The notes: a model not told the origin generated them from the sequence alone. A stretch of DNA of 64,000 bases from Candidatus Calescibacterium sp. (GCA_025060505.1 JANXBU010000004.1:62001-126000), one strand, 5' to 3'; shown: positions 1-9,512, counted from the stretch's first letter. Numbers and translations are program-made.

Positions 1-2321
1 ATTATGAAATAAACGGTCAATATCAGCAGCAAAAGCAATAAGCTCTCAGTAGAAAAAGATCTGCATTGACATCCAGAAGCGACGTCTTCTTGTTTTTGGT
101 CTAAGCTATCTATTCCCATATATTTGAGCGACTCAGGATACCTTAGAGCAATTGATGTAAGACAGGTCAAAGTAGCTTCCCATATATGTGGCATAGCAAT
201 TCTGTTTTCATATCTGTATCTTCCATTCTCATCAACAAATACTCTTACAACTTCACCCATGTGCTTTGTTGATGTTGGAACTTCCTCAACAAGAATCCTC
301 AAAAACTTCTCAGCTTCTCCGCGAAACTCCTGATAAACCTGAAATCTTCTTTTCTTCAATCTTTCAGCAGCAACTATAACAGACATTATCCACTTAGCCT
401 CATATATAAGATACTTTGCTTCATAGAAGTTATAGTATAGAACTCTTATAGCAGATCTCCCGTAATTTTCCACCCAATCATCGCTCATTGGAAGGTCTGC
501 CGGAAACAGAACATAAGACATACCCTGATGAGGATCATCCGGTACAAAAATAAAACCGCTTGATGGATCCGCATAGTTCTTGAAAATCGCGTTTTCAAGC
601 TCAATCTTTCTTGCTTCAAGATCTTTGTAAAGCTTGGTATCACCAATAATTTTTGCGATTTTCATTGCAGCTCTAATTCCGGCATAAACCGTTCCACTAC
701 CTACCATAGTTATAGAAGAATAAACCTGATCATCCTCGTGAGCCAAGCACTGTAGCCCAGTTCCTCTATCGTCTTTGCAGTTTATCAGAACTTCGTATGA
801 AGAAAGTTTCAGAGCATCATATATTTTTCTTACAAACTCAATTTTGTTCTTTGTAAAGTTCAAGTGATTAGCCCAGCTCCAAAGAACAAAGCCAACCTGG
901 TCTATTTCAAAATCCCACGGACCACCGATCATACCATCTGCATAGAAGTTCATACGCCAAGTTCCAGCTGGTATTTCACCTTCTTGCTCCTTGCTCTGAA
1001 CCTTCTCATAGAAAATGTTTCGCTCTTCCGCTAAATCGGAAAATCCAGAAAGCCCCAAAAACAAATTAAAGTATGCCCCATCTCTTGGCCAATCTTCTGC
1101 ATACGGTGGCTGAGTAGATATAGAAGCAACTGTTGCCTTTGTTTCTCGATCTGTTGCCTGAATCAAAGATATAAGCGCTCTCTTACAAAGTTCCTTCTCT
1201 GCCTGATTAAGATAACCGAAAAACTTCTGAGATTCAAGGATTTTTACATTACTTTGCCAAAATAAATCAGTTTGTGATTCAAAAAGTTGAACCTTTTCAT
1301 AACTCAAAGACCTTATATTTGAAAGAGCAGAATCAAGTGTTTTTCCGGCAGATAAAACAAAAAACACGTCCTCACAACCACCTTGCGAACAAGCTTTCAC
1401 AGCAGAAAAAGCATCAGCAGAGCAAAGACTATAACTTCTATCAGAAACAAAAATATCTTTGTTCAAGATTCTAGAAAATGCACTAGCTGAAATCACAGAA
1501 GGAATAGTTCTACCATCACCACATCTTTGATCAAAACCAACATAACTCCAATCTCCTTTTGTTCCGAAAAATTTAAATGCCAAAAATATACCAGTCATTT
1601 CAGAAGAGTATTTGAGAAGCTGATCATAAGTGTAACCCTTTATCTTTTCATACTCAGATCTCAGAAAATCCCTGTCTTTTGAGAAAGGAACAAATTGAAC
1701 AGAAATTCCATCATCTGTTGTAAAAGCTGCAAAATCATTTCGTGTGTCATCTTGCCAATCTTCAAGTGGAAGCTTTGGAACCTTTATAGTTGTTGGAGCA
1801 AGGTTCAAAAAATGAACAACATAAAAGTCAGAATCTTTTGCAGTCTCTATCTTTATCCTTCTAACAAAAATATCAGAGACAGGATAAACAAAATCATAAA
1901 CATAAACTTTTGTATCTTTGTCAACATAATACTCAGTTACAAGAACACCGGAGTCTTGACTCTTATAATATTGCTTTATGTTTTGAATATCAAGATCTCT
2001 CAAAGAGATCATATTTGAGCCATCATATACGAAAATAAAACCTCCCTGATTTTCAAGCGCTCCAAAATACTTCAATCTTCTTGATCTTTCTCCTTCCTTG
2101 GTTTTGTAATCAAGTTGATCCCAAAATGAAGGAGAAGGATATCTGAGAACTGTTATTTCCCCCCACTGAGATATACCAACACTCAAAGCACCATTTCCAA
2201 CTGTTCCGTTTACTCTGGTCGGACCAAAGATTTCAGCATCTCCTTCAAAATCCTCTGAATCTTGCGCAAAGACGGAAATATGTAAAAAGACGAGAAAAAG
2301 AAAGAAAAAGAGTCTAAGCAT
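1..2321 (-). CDS. Secreted GH15-like (glucoamylase/glucodextranase-type) glycosidase, runs off the left edge; C-terminal Cys + TM tag
   Basis: Manual reverse-strand translation from ATG at 2321: MLRLFFFLFLVFLHISVFAQDSEDFEGDAEIFGP..., internal ...ATVASISTQPPYAEDWPRDGAYFNLFLGLSGFSDLAEER..., ends ...SGCQCRSFSTESLLLLLLILTVYFI at the edge. Missing from the ORF track because no stop lies in the window. Confidence 0.75.
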   Translation of the reverse strand, partial: MLRLFFFLFLVFLHISVFAQDSEDFEGDAEIFGPTRVNGTVGNGALSVGISQWGEITVLRYPSPSFWDQLDYKTKEGERSRRLKYFGALENQGGFIFVYDGSNMISLRDLDIQNIKQYYKSQDSGVLVTEYYVDKDTKVYVYDFVYPVSDIFVRRIKIETAKDSDFYVVHFLNLAPTTIKVPKLPLEDWQDDTRNDFAAFTTDDGISVQFVPFSKDRDFLRSEYEKIKGYTYDQLLKYSSEMTGIFLAFKFFGTKGDWSYVGFDQRCGDGRTIPSVISASAFSRILNKDIFVSDRSYSLCSADAFSAVKACSQGGCEDVFFVLSAGKTLDSALSNIRSLSYEKVQLFESQTDLFWQSNVKILESQKFFGYLNQAEKELCKRALISLIQATDRETKATVASISTQPPYAEDWPRDGAYFNLFLGLSGFSDLAEERNIFYEKVQSKEQEGEIPAGTWRMNFYADGMIGGPWDFEIDQVGFVLWSWANHLNFTKNKIEFVRKIYDALKLSSYEVLINCKDDRGTGLQCLAHEDDQVYSSITMVGSGTVYAGIRAAMKIAKIIGDTKLYKDLEARKIELENAIFKNYADPSSGFIFVPDDPHQGMSYVLFPADLPMSDDWVENYGRSAIRVLYYNFYEAKYLIYEAKWIMSVIVAAERLKKRRFQVYQEFRGEAEKFLRILVEEVPTSTKHMGEVVRVFVDENGRYRYENRIAMPHIWEATLTCLTSIALRYPESLKYMGIDSLDQKQEDVASGCQCRSFSTESLLLLLLILTVYFI

Positions 2322-2387
2322 ATCCTAAAATTATAAAAATTTCCTAAAAATTTTGCTCAAAGTCGCTTTCTCACGAGAAATAAGGAA

Positions 2388-3170
2388 TCATGACACTCTG
2401 AATTCCTCTATAATAGATATATTTGCTCTTTTGAATATATCAAAAACGAGCTTTTCCTTCTCCATAAGGTCTTTTACAATTTCTCTTGGCCCAAAGAGTA
2501 TCAGTTTACCAAAGAATAAAACAGCAATATTATCGGCCATTTTGAAAGCAGAAAATGGATCGTGTGTTATTATTATGAATGAAGTTTCTGGTTTCTGTTT
2601 TTTCACATTTATTATAAGAGCTTCTATGTTCTCTGTAGTTATTGGGTCCAAACCCGTTGTTGGCTCATCGAGTATTATAACCTCGGGTTCTGTCACAAGA
2701 GCTCTGGCAAGCGCAACTCTTCTCCTCTGTCCACCGGAAAGCTGGGACGGATACCGTCTTGCGAAATTCTTTAATCCTACGTTCTCAAGGTAAAACATAA
2801 CCCTTTCTCTAATTGTATTTTTCGGAAATTTTCTTAAAGTTAGAGGGAAAGCTACATTCTCCTCAACAGTCATTGAATCAAAAAGCGCCCCATCTTGCAA
2901 AAGTAAGCTGAAATTTTTTCTTATCTCATATATCTGAGAGTCATCTAGCCTAAAAATATCTATACCCCTGTAAAAAACACTCCCTGATGTCGGTCTAAGC
3001 AACCCCAAAAGATGTTTGACAAGAACAGACTTACCAGATCCAGAAGGTCCGACTATTGTTGTTATTTTACCAGCCTCCACCCAAAAATTAACATCAGATA
3101 TTGCTGTTACCTCACCGAATTTTTTAGTCAGATTTTCAACAACTATTATCTTCTGAATCTCGTCTTTCAT
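2388..3170 (-). CDS. ABC transporter ATP-binding protein, MlaF/Ttg2A-like
   Basis: Walker A GPSGSGKS, signature LSGGQRRR, Walker B VIILDEPTTGLDP; overall MlaF-like. Confidence 0.85.
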   Translation of the reverse strand: MKDEIQKIIVVENLTKKFGEVTAISDVNFWVEAGKITTIVGPSGSGKSVLVKHLLGLLRPTSGSVFYRGIDIFRLDDSQIYEIRKNFSLLLQDGALFDSMTVEENVAFPLTLRKFPKNTIRERVMFYLENVGLKNFARRYPSQLSGGQRRRVALARALVTEPEVIILDEPTTGLDPITTENIEALIINVKKQKPETSFIIITHDPFSAFKMADNIAVLFFGKLILFGPREIVKDLMEKEKLVFDIFKRANISIIEEFRVS

Positions 3171-3312
3171 AAAACTTAATTTAGTATTCTGAAAGTAAAT
3201 TTTCTAATATTCGCTTATAGCATTTGATCAAAGACACTTAGTTAATCTTGATTCCACGATAAAGAAAGTCTCTACGATGATGAACTAATATATCAAATGA
3301 TGATGGAAATCA

Positions 3313-3759
3313 TATGCTGTGTCCAGTAATGCTCTCTGATGTCTGATATTCAGCTACTTCAGAATTTGAGTCTGATTGATTTTATAAAACCATCACAAAT
3401 TAGGTACGAAATTATTAGGCAATTTCTGGACACAGTAGGTGATTACTGGCAACAGGACAAGGAATGAGGTGGTAAGAGCAATCAGGAAGGGCAAAAAGAA
3501 ATGGAGAGAGGGTTATGGAAGGCGTTGGCACGTGGAGATTTTCTTTTCCTCTTTCAAGCGATGGTTTGGAGAGTATGTGAGTAGCGTGAAGTTTGAGAAC
3601 ATACGGAAGGAGCTAACCTTCAAAGTTATGATAACGAGCATGTTTTTAAGTGGTGGTGTGGGTATGTTGGTGAGTCGAGTTGATGTTATGGTTATGTAAG
3701 TGGGTTATAGGGGTGTGTGGGTGTGTTGGAGGATATTGAACCCTTTATTGGACACAGCA
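3313..3759 (+). mobile_element. Degenerate insertion sequence remnant with TIRs and target-site duplication
   Basis: Left end tgctgtgtccagtaa, right end ttattggacacagca (inverted); flanking direct repeat gaaatcata(t); internal copy ctggacacag near 3427-3436; contains a transposase C-terminal fragment. Confidence 0.65.
3439..3699 (+). pseudogene. Transposase C-terminal fragment (DDE, IS4/IS5-like)
   Basis: GRRWHVEIFFSSFKRWFGEYVSS is typical of the C-terminal part of DDE transposases; only 86 aa. Confidence 0.65.
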
Positions 3760-3864
3760 GAAATCATATATTGATGATGGAAATCATATATCAATACAAC
3801 AAAACAAAAAAAGACAAATTAAACAAGGATTTTTTAAATTTTTTATATATAGGGAGAAAATGTG

Positions 3865-4272
3865 ATGGAAGAGAAAAAAGAAAAATTAGGTATAGATGTT
3901 TTAGACCCGCAGATGAAAGAGGCCTTGTCAAGAGCAATAGAAGAGGTAGCCGCAGAGGAAGAAGAAGAGAAAAAACAAGAGCCGAAAAAAGGAGAAGAAA
4001 TAATCCCTGAAGTTCTGCGCTCACTCCTTGATATACCCCTTGAAATTTCTGTTGAACTCGGAAGAACAAAAATGCTCATCGGTGACCTCCTGCAAATAAC
4101 ACAGGGCTCTACAATAGAGCTCGATAAATTTGAAAACGAACCGGTCGAAATACTGATAAACGGAAGGCATATAGCAAGAGGCGAAGTAATACTGATTGGA
4201 GATAAATTCGGAATAAGAATAATAGATATAATAAGCCCAGAAGAAAGAATCAAGAGACTCGGAAAGATATAG
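3865..4272 (+). CDS. fliN: Flagellar motor switch protein FliN
   Basis: LLDIPLEISVELGRTKMLIGDLLQITQGSTIELDKFENEPVEILINGRHIARGEVILIGDKFGIRI is the canonical FliN core; upstream gggag SD. Confidence 0.92.
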   Translation: MEEKKEKLGIDVLDPQMKEALSRAIEEVAAEEEEEKKQEPKKGEEIIPEVLRSLLDIPLEISVELGRTKMLIGDLLQITQGSTIELDKFENEPVEILINGRHIARGEVILIGDKFGIRIIDIISPEERIKRLGKI

Positions 4273-4366
4273 AATTAAAATTTCAAAAACAAGAATATTC
4301 TTCCCACTATAAGATTAACTAACCAAAAACAACAAGAAGCATAAAATTTATAATCATCTTTCTAGA

Positions 4367-5293
4367 ATGTTGGATACCAAGAAATTACAAACACTCAAGA
4401 ATATTTACCTATATATTGATAGCGGTTTTTCAATAGAAAAAGCACTTGAAAAATCAAGCCAGCAGATGTTCGAGAATCTTCAAAGAGGATTGAGCCTTTC
4501 CGAGATCCTAAAAAACTCGGGGTTTCCAGAGTTTGTCGTCCAAAATATAAAAATAGGTGAAGAGACAGGAAAAATCAAAGATATAATCAAAAACATCATA
4601 ACTATCTTGGAAGATTCAATTGAAATTCAAAAGAGTGTGAGGTTATCTATTCTTACTCCATACATAACTCTTTCCCTCGCTATCTTAATACTATTTTTCA
4701 CAATAACATTTGTTATACCGGAAATTCACTCAACAGTATCACAAATAGGAGTAACAACATCAGGAATAGTAAAAATTATATCAGATTTTGGTCTGCTTCT
4801 ACGTGAATATTTGTATATATCGTCCGCTATTCTGGTATTATCAATATTGGCCATAGGATACGCGATTTTCTTCCGCAAAATACCTATTTTCAGAGATTTT
4901 ATCATTTCATTCATATTGAAGTCAATCTCAATATGTCTCAAAAATGGCATTGAACTACAAAGAGCATTTCCGATAGTATCCGAAACGGTTCAGATAAATA
5001 ACATCAGAGAAGAGCTTATCAAAGAAAGCGTAAAGTTGATGAAGGGGCAAGAACCAGATTTTTCATTTGTTCCAGATTTCTCTGACGAGATAAAAAGAGG
5101 ATATGAAACAGGAAAACTAGACACTGTGCTTGAAAAAGTATCAGAAATTATTGATCAGAGAACCAGAACTAAAGTTGAGATAATAAAAAAGATAATCGAA
5201 CCTCTGTTTTTCATCGTAATAGCTTCAATAATAGTTTTCATTGTGATATTCATATACGGTCCGCTTGTAAAAGATATGATGAAGATGATATAG
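4367..5293 (+). CDS. GspF/PilC-like type II secretion / type IV pilus inner-membrane platform protein (short)
   Basis: SGFSIEKALEKSS..., GLSLSEIL, IGEETGKIKDII, repeated in the C-half (GYETGKLDTVLEKVSEIID); multiple TM helices. Confidence 0.8.
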   Translation: MLDTKKLQTLKNIYLYIDSGFSIEKALEKSSQQMFENLQRGLSLSEILKNSGFPEFVVQNIKIGEETGKIKDIIKNIITILEDSIEIQKSVRLSILTPYITLSLAILILFFTITFVIPEIHSTVSQIGVTTSGIVKIISDFGLLLREYLYISSAILVLSILAIGYAIFFRKIPIFRDFIISFILKSISICLKNGIELQRAFPIVSETVQINNIREELIKESVKLMKGQEPDFSFVPDFSDEIKRGYETGKLDTVLEKVSEIIDQRTRTKVEIIKKIIEPLFFIVIASIIVFIVIFIYGPLVKDMMKMI

Positions 5294-5380
5294 TCTTGGG
5301 TATCTGAGGTTTCAGAAGTACTTTATTTCCAGTTTAAATTTTGAGATTGCTTTTTTAAATTTTGAGATCGTTCTTTAAAA

Positions 5381-7441
5381 TTACTTCTCTTGGAGCCATT
5401 TTCTTATAACAAGGATTGCAATATCTTTATTTGTAGATACTATATCTCTTGCTACTGAGGTTATTGTTTCTATATCTTCCTCTGGCAATGGAGGAGGAGC
5501 TGCTATTTCTATTGACGGAAGTTCAAAAGTAGGCGGAGGAGCTATTTTTATCTGAGGAAATTCTTCGGGTGGTGGCGGAGGTGGTTTTACTTCTTCCCTT
5601 GGAATCTCTGGTATCTTTATCTCCTCAATTACGACTTCCTCGGGTTTTACTTCTTCAACAGGCTTTACTTCAATTACCTCTGGAGGCTTAACCTCAACCG
5701 GAGGTGGTTTCACTTCCTCAACAGGCTTTACCTCCTCCGGTGGCGGCTTTATTTCCTCAACAATTACTTCTTCTTTTGGAGGAGGTGGAGGAGGTTTATA
5801 CTCTGGGATCTCAACAGGTGGAGGAGGAATTATTCTTATCTCAGGAGGAGGTGGCGGTGGCGCAAGCTCCTCTACTTTAATCTCAATAGGTTGAGGTGGT
5901 GTTATCTCTATAGGAGTAACCGGTGTCGGAGGTGGTGGCACTTCAAAAGCTACTGGGATCTCTATCTTCTCCGGAGGCTGTTTCTCAAACTTTGGTATCA
6001 CAACCTCTACTTCCTGTGGTAATCTCCTTTCAAAAAGTTTCTTGAATATGAGATAAAGCGAGATAAAAAATCCAATGGCAGCGATGGCTAACCATTGGTA
6101 CATACTAGCTCTTTCCTTTGAAAGTTCCGAAAGCTCAAACATAGCAAGCCTTTCCGCATACCTGAATGATCCTTCAAATGGGACTGAAACTACAGAAACT
6201 TGATCTCCTCTCTCTTGCCTTATTCCAACAGCAGATACAACAAAGGAACGAATTCCCTCAAGCTGAGTATCAGGCAAAGGAATGAATTTTACATAAGGTT
6301 TGTTATCTTGCCTTTCTACTTCATACTGACCATCAACCATAACAGCAACAGAGATTCTCTTTATGTCACCAACTTCCTCCTCAACATGCTCAACTATCTT
6401 TGATATTTCATAGTTCCTTATCCTCTCATCTCTTTCGTATTCAGATTTACCGGGAAGAGGCTCTATACCTATGTCTGGTGGAACATTTTCACGCGTTCCC
6501 GGTGGTCCAACTGGAACAGCTCCAACTCCCTTAAATCTTTCTTGAATGGTCTGCTCACTACGAACTGCTGTTTCAAAAGGATCATACCTTTCAGAAACTC
6601 TTTTGACTTTCGTGAAATCAAGTTCAGCGTCAACTTTAACAGCAACCCTCCCCTCACCAACGCTTTTTTCAAGTAGTTCCGTAAGTCTCTCTTCAAGATC
6701 TCTCTCAAATTTTCTTTTGAGCTGTATCTGGGCTTCTGAAGCCTCAACGTGCATTAGTTCTTCTTCCTCCTGCTTTCTCGGTGCAAGAATTCTACCACGC
6801 TGATCTACAACGGTCACATTCTCTGGTTTGAGCCCTTCAATAGAAGATGAAACAAGATGAACAATACCTTTAACCGAACCTGCTGGCATGGAACAACCCG
6901 GAGTAATCCAGAGCATTACAGAAGCTGTTGGATCTTTTTCCTGCTCGGTAAAAAGCTTCTTTTCCGGAAATGCTATATGAATTCTTACATTTTCAACACA
7001 TTGAATTTTTGCTATGGTTCTTTCAAGCTCCCCCTGAATAGCTCTCTGATAATTGACTCTCTGCATAAAGTCTGTCATACCAAAACGAGGAGTATCAAAT
7101 ATCTCAAGCCCCGCTCTTTCTTGTGGAAGACCTTTCTGTGCCAGAGTATTTCTGATCTCAGGTATAAGCTCCTGCGGAATGAAAATAGAATCCGCAGCTT
7201 CAGAAACCTTATACGGAACTTTCATTCTCTCGAGCTCATCAACTATTCTTGAGAGATCCTGAGATTTCAGATCAGTATAAAGTATTCCCCACTTTATTTC
7301 TGGTTCCTTTGTTCTTGATAGATAAATAAATGTGATACCAATACCCAAAGCTAGGAAAAGAGCAGCCGCACCAATAAGAAACGGAAGCGGAATCCTTCTT
7401 ATACCATATGATATCGATTCAAATATTTGTCTTGCTCTCAT
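5381..7441 (-). CDS. fliF: Flagellar MS-ring protein FliF with proline-rich cytoplasmic insert
   Basis: ILYTDLKSQDLSRIVDELERMKVPYKV, GLEIFDTPRFGMTDFMQRVNYQRAIQGELERTI; second TM; C-term VIRKWLQEK FliG-binding tail. Confidence 0.95.
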   Translation of the reverse strand: MRARQIFESISYGIRRIPLPFLIGAAALFLALGIGITFIYLSRTKEPEIKWGILYTDLKSQDLSRIVDELERMKVPYKVSEAADSIFIPQELIPEIRNTLAQKGLPQERAGLEIFDTPRFGMTDFMQRVNYQRAIQGELERTIAKIQCVENVRIHIAFPEKKLFTEQEKDPTASVMLWITPGCSMPAGSVKGIVHLVSSSIEGLKPENVTVVDQRGRILAPRKQEEEELMHVEASEAQIQLKRKFERDLEERLTELLEKSVGEGRVAVKVDAELDFTKVKRVSERYDPFETAVRSEQTIQERFKGVGAVPVGPPGTRENVPPDIGIEPLPGKSEYERDERIRNYEISKIVEHVEEEVGDIKRISVAVMVDGQYEVERQDNKPYVKFIPLPDTQLEGIRSFVVSAVGIRQERGDQVSVVSVPFEGSFRYAERLAMFELSELSKERASMYQWLAIAAIGFFISLYLIFKKLFERRLPQEVEVVIPKFEKQPPEKIEIPVAFEVPPPPTPVTPIEITPPQPIEIKVEELAPPPPPPEIRIIPPPPVEIPEYKPPPPPPKEEVIVEEIKPPPEEVKPVEEVKPPPVEVKPPEVIEVKPVEEVKPEEVVIEEIKIPEIPREEVKPPPPPPEEFPQIKIAPPPTFELPSIEIAAPPPLPEEDIETITSVARDIVSTNKDIAILVIRKWLQEK

Positions 7442-7443
7442 TT

Positions 7444-7767
7444 TTAGAACTGAGCCCTTATAATATTTTCAAAAGCTTGCACAGCTCTGTTCCGTACTTC
7501 AAGAAACAACTGAAACAGAACTTCTGCTTTTTCCCTCGCAATCATCACATCGTGAATATCTTCTATTTCTCCCAAAATCAGTTTAACAGATTTCTCCTGA
7601 GCTTCTTTTCTTGCCTTTGAAACCTCAGTAATTGAAGAAACAAGATCTTGAAAGAAACTTCTTTCCTCTTTCTTCTCAACTTTCTTATCGTGTATTTTTC
7701 TTATGTTATCTTCATAGATTCTATCTATTATTTTTGAAGATGGGACATCTGGAATAATTTTTTCCAT
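7444..7767 (-). CDS. fliE: Flagellar hook-basal body protein FliE
   Basis: SFFQDLVSSITEVSKARKEAQEKSVKLILGEIEDIHDVMIAREKAEVLFQLFLEVRNRAVQAFENIIRAQF; start chosen at MEKIIPD. Confidence 0.88.
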   Translation of the reverse strand: MEKIIPDVPSSKIIDRIYEDNIRKIHDKKVEKKEERSFFQDLVSSITEVSKARKEAQEKSVKLILGEIEDIHDVMIAREKAEVLFQLFLEVRNRAVQAFENIIRAQF

Positions 7768-7808
7768 ATTACATATTTTACAAAACATCTGGGAAATTTA
7801 TCCCCACT

Positions 7809-8030
7809 TTAAAATTTGTCCTTATTAACTTCTTCATCCTCAACTTCAAATACGATATTTCTTGGAAGATTTTGTACAAAAAGCTTTATATTTTCCCTAC
7901 TATCTGACGACTTCACAGAGTCAAGCTCATGTTTCAAAAACTTTGAAAAATCCTCCTTCGGTATATCCTTAATCTTCAAGGATACAGAATTTATCGACTC
8001 AATAATCTCAGATATTTTCTTTGTATCCAT
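7809..8030 (-). CDS. Hypothetical 73-aa protein between flgC and fliE
   Basis: Same strand and tight spacing in a flagellar cluster; no recognised motif. Confidence 0.5.
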   Translation of the reverse strand: MDTKKISEIIESINSVSLKIKDIPKEDFSKFLKHELDSVKSSDSRENIKLFVQNLPRNIVFEVEDEEVNKDKF

Positions 8031-8153
8031 ATATCTAAAATTTAATCATCGCTTATAAAAACTTTTATTTTAGCTTTAACTTGAATTTCTATATTATACA
8101 AATTATTAACTCTTGCCAAACTCTCATCAATGCAACACCAATCAGCTATAAAG

Positions 8154-8687
8154 CTATGTTCTTCTTCCAATTTCAAGAGCAAAGTTAGCAATCTGTCTTG
8201 TGACATTTATAGCATTAACATTTGCTTCAAAAGCTCTCTGAGCAGATATCAGATTAACCATCTCTTCTATTGGATTTATATTCGGATAAGCCACATAACC
8301 TTGCTCATCAGCATCGGGATGACCCGGTTCATATTTCATAATCGGTGGTCTTGGATCCTCAATAACACCTTCAACCTCAACTTTTGAGAACGAATAATCA
8401 ACAGGAATCTTAGTCTCCCTTAAGTTATACTCTATTCTATCTCTTATGAAATCCGGTAGGTAAAATATGTGGAAAACAAGGGGTCTCAAAAACATTTTGT
8501 TTTCATACCAGAATTTTTCATAAATCGGTTTCGCTTCAAATAAAACTTCTTTTCTGGTGTATGGACCACCCTCAGGAGTTCTTGTTGTGTTTATGTTAGC
8601 AAGGTTAGAAGCAATAGTGTTTATTCTTACTCGCTCGGCTCTTAAAGCAGAAGAAGAAATCTCCCAAGACTTTAAAATCGCCCTCAC
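8154..8687 (-). CDS. flgC: Flagellar basal-body rod protein FlgC
   Basis: SSALRAERVRINTIASNLANINTTRTPEGGPYTRKEVLFEA and C-term YVAYPNINPIEEMVNLISAQRAFEANVNAINVTRQIA; GTG start. Confidence 0.93.
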   Translation of the reverse strand: MRAILKSWEISSSALRAERVRINTIASNLANINTTRTPEGGPYTRKEVLFEAKPIYEKFWYENKMFLRPLVFHIFYLPDFIRDRIEYNLRETKIPVDYSFSKVEVEGVIEDPRPPIMKYEPGHPDADEQGYVAYPNINPIEEMVNLISAQRAFEANVNAINVTRQIANFALEIGRRT

Positions 8688-8786
8688 ATCAAATTCTGTG
8701 AAAAAAACGTTCCCTAGGAAAATCTTTCCTATCGGATTGTTCTAAAAAAATAAACACCTGTGAACCTCAATAAAAATTATAACAAA

Positions 8787-9512
8787 ATGAAATACATTAC
8801 ACCCCTGTTCTTTCTGATAGCTATAATAAGTTGTTCTCCAAAGAACAACACAGATAACTTCATTGGCTCTATTATACCGATATATGTTTATCCTGAACCA
8901 AATAATCCAGAGTATAAAAAACTGCTCAACATTTTCGTCTCAAAAATAGTTTATGTTATTATGAACCCCTCAGATGGTCCCGGCAATACCGTAGATACAA
9001 ACTTCAAAAGTGTAATGGAGAATCTAAAACAAAAAAATTACAAGCTCATAGGATATATTTACACAAAGTATGGTATAAGAAGTATAACAGATGTGATAAA
9101 TGACATAGATACGTGGTACTCACTATATCCAACAATAGATGGAATATTTGTTGATGAAGTAAGCTCCGGTAGTGAATCTATTTATTACTACACAACACTG
9201 TACAACTATGTGAAGTCTAAAAACCAATCTGATACTGTTGTTCTTAATCCAGGAGTAGTACCGGATACGAAATATTTTGAAATATCAGATATAATTATAG
9301 TTGCAGAGATAGACGAAAAAACCTTCTTAGAAGAATGGAATGCTGAAAAAATTAAAGCGGAGAAATCAGCTATTCTTATATACGGTGTGCTGAACAAAGA
9401 TAGCGTAATCAGAAAAGCAATTTCCAACAACATTGCATACATTTACATAACCGACGAAAACCCAAATACTTGGTATAAGATAAGTAAGTATCTACAAGAC
9501 ATTGTTAAATAG
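8787..9512 (+). CDS. Lipoprotein with spherulation-specific family 4 (spherulin-4-like) domain
   Basis: Lipobox FLIAIISCSP; IIPIYVYPEP..., NYKLIGYIYTKYGIRS, DGIFVDEVSS, VVLNPGVVPD pattern of spherulin-4/TIM-barrel proteins. Confidence 0.75.
   Translation: MKYITPLFFLIAIISCSPKNNTDNFIGSIIPIYVYPEPNNPEYKKLLNIFVSKIVYVIMNPSDGPGNTVDTNFKSVMENLKQKNYKLIGYIYTKYGIRSITDVINDIDTWYSLYPTIDGIFVDEVSSGSESIYYYTTLYNYVKSKNQSDTVVLNPGVVPDTKYFEISDIIIVAEIDEKTFLEEWNAEKIKAEKSAILIYGVLNKDSVIRKAISNNIAYIYITDENPNTWYKISKYLQDIVK

Noticed and set aside
2353-2793. 146-aa plus-strand ORF
   Set aside because: Antisense to the well-supported ABC ATPase; Ser/Leu-rich shadow ORF.
3843-4253. 136-aa minus-strand ORF
   Set aside because: Antisense shadow of fliN.
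5464-5994. Repetitive ggaggtggtgg DNA as a possible minisatellite or CRISPR-like array
   Set aside because: It is the codon repeat encoding the FliF proline-rich linker; no regular repeat-spacer structure.
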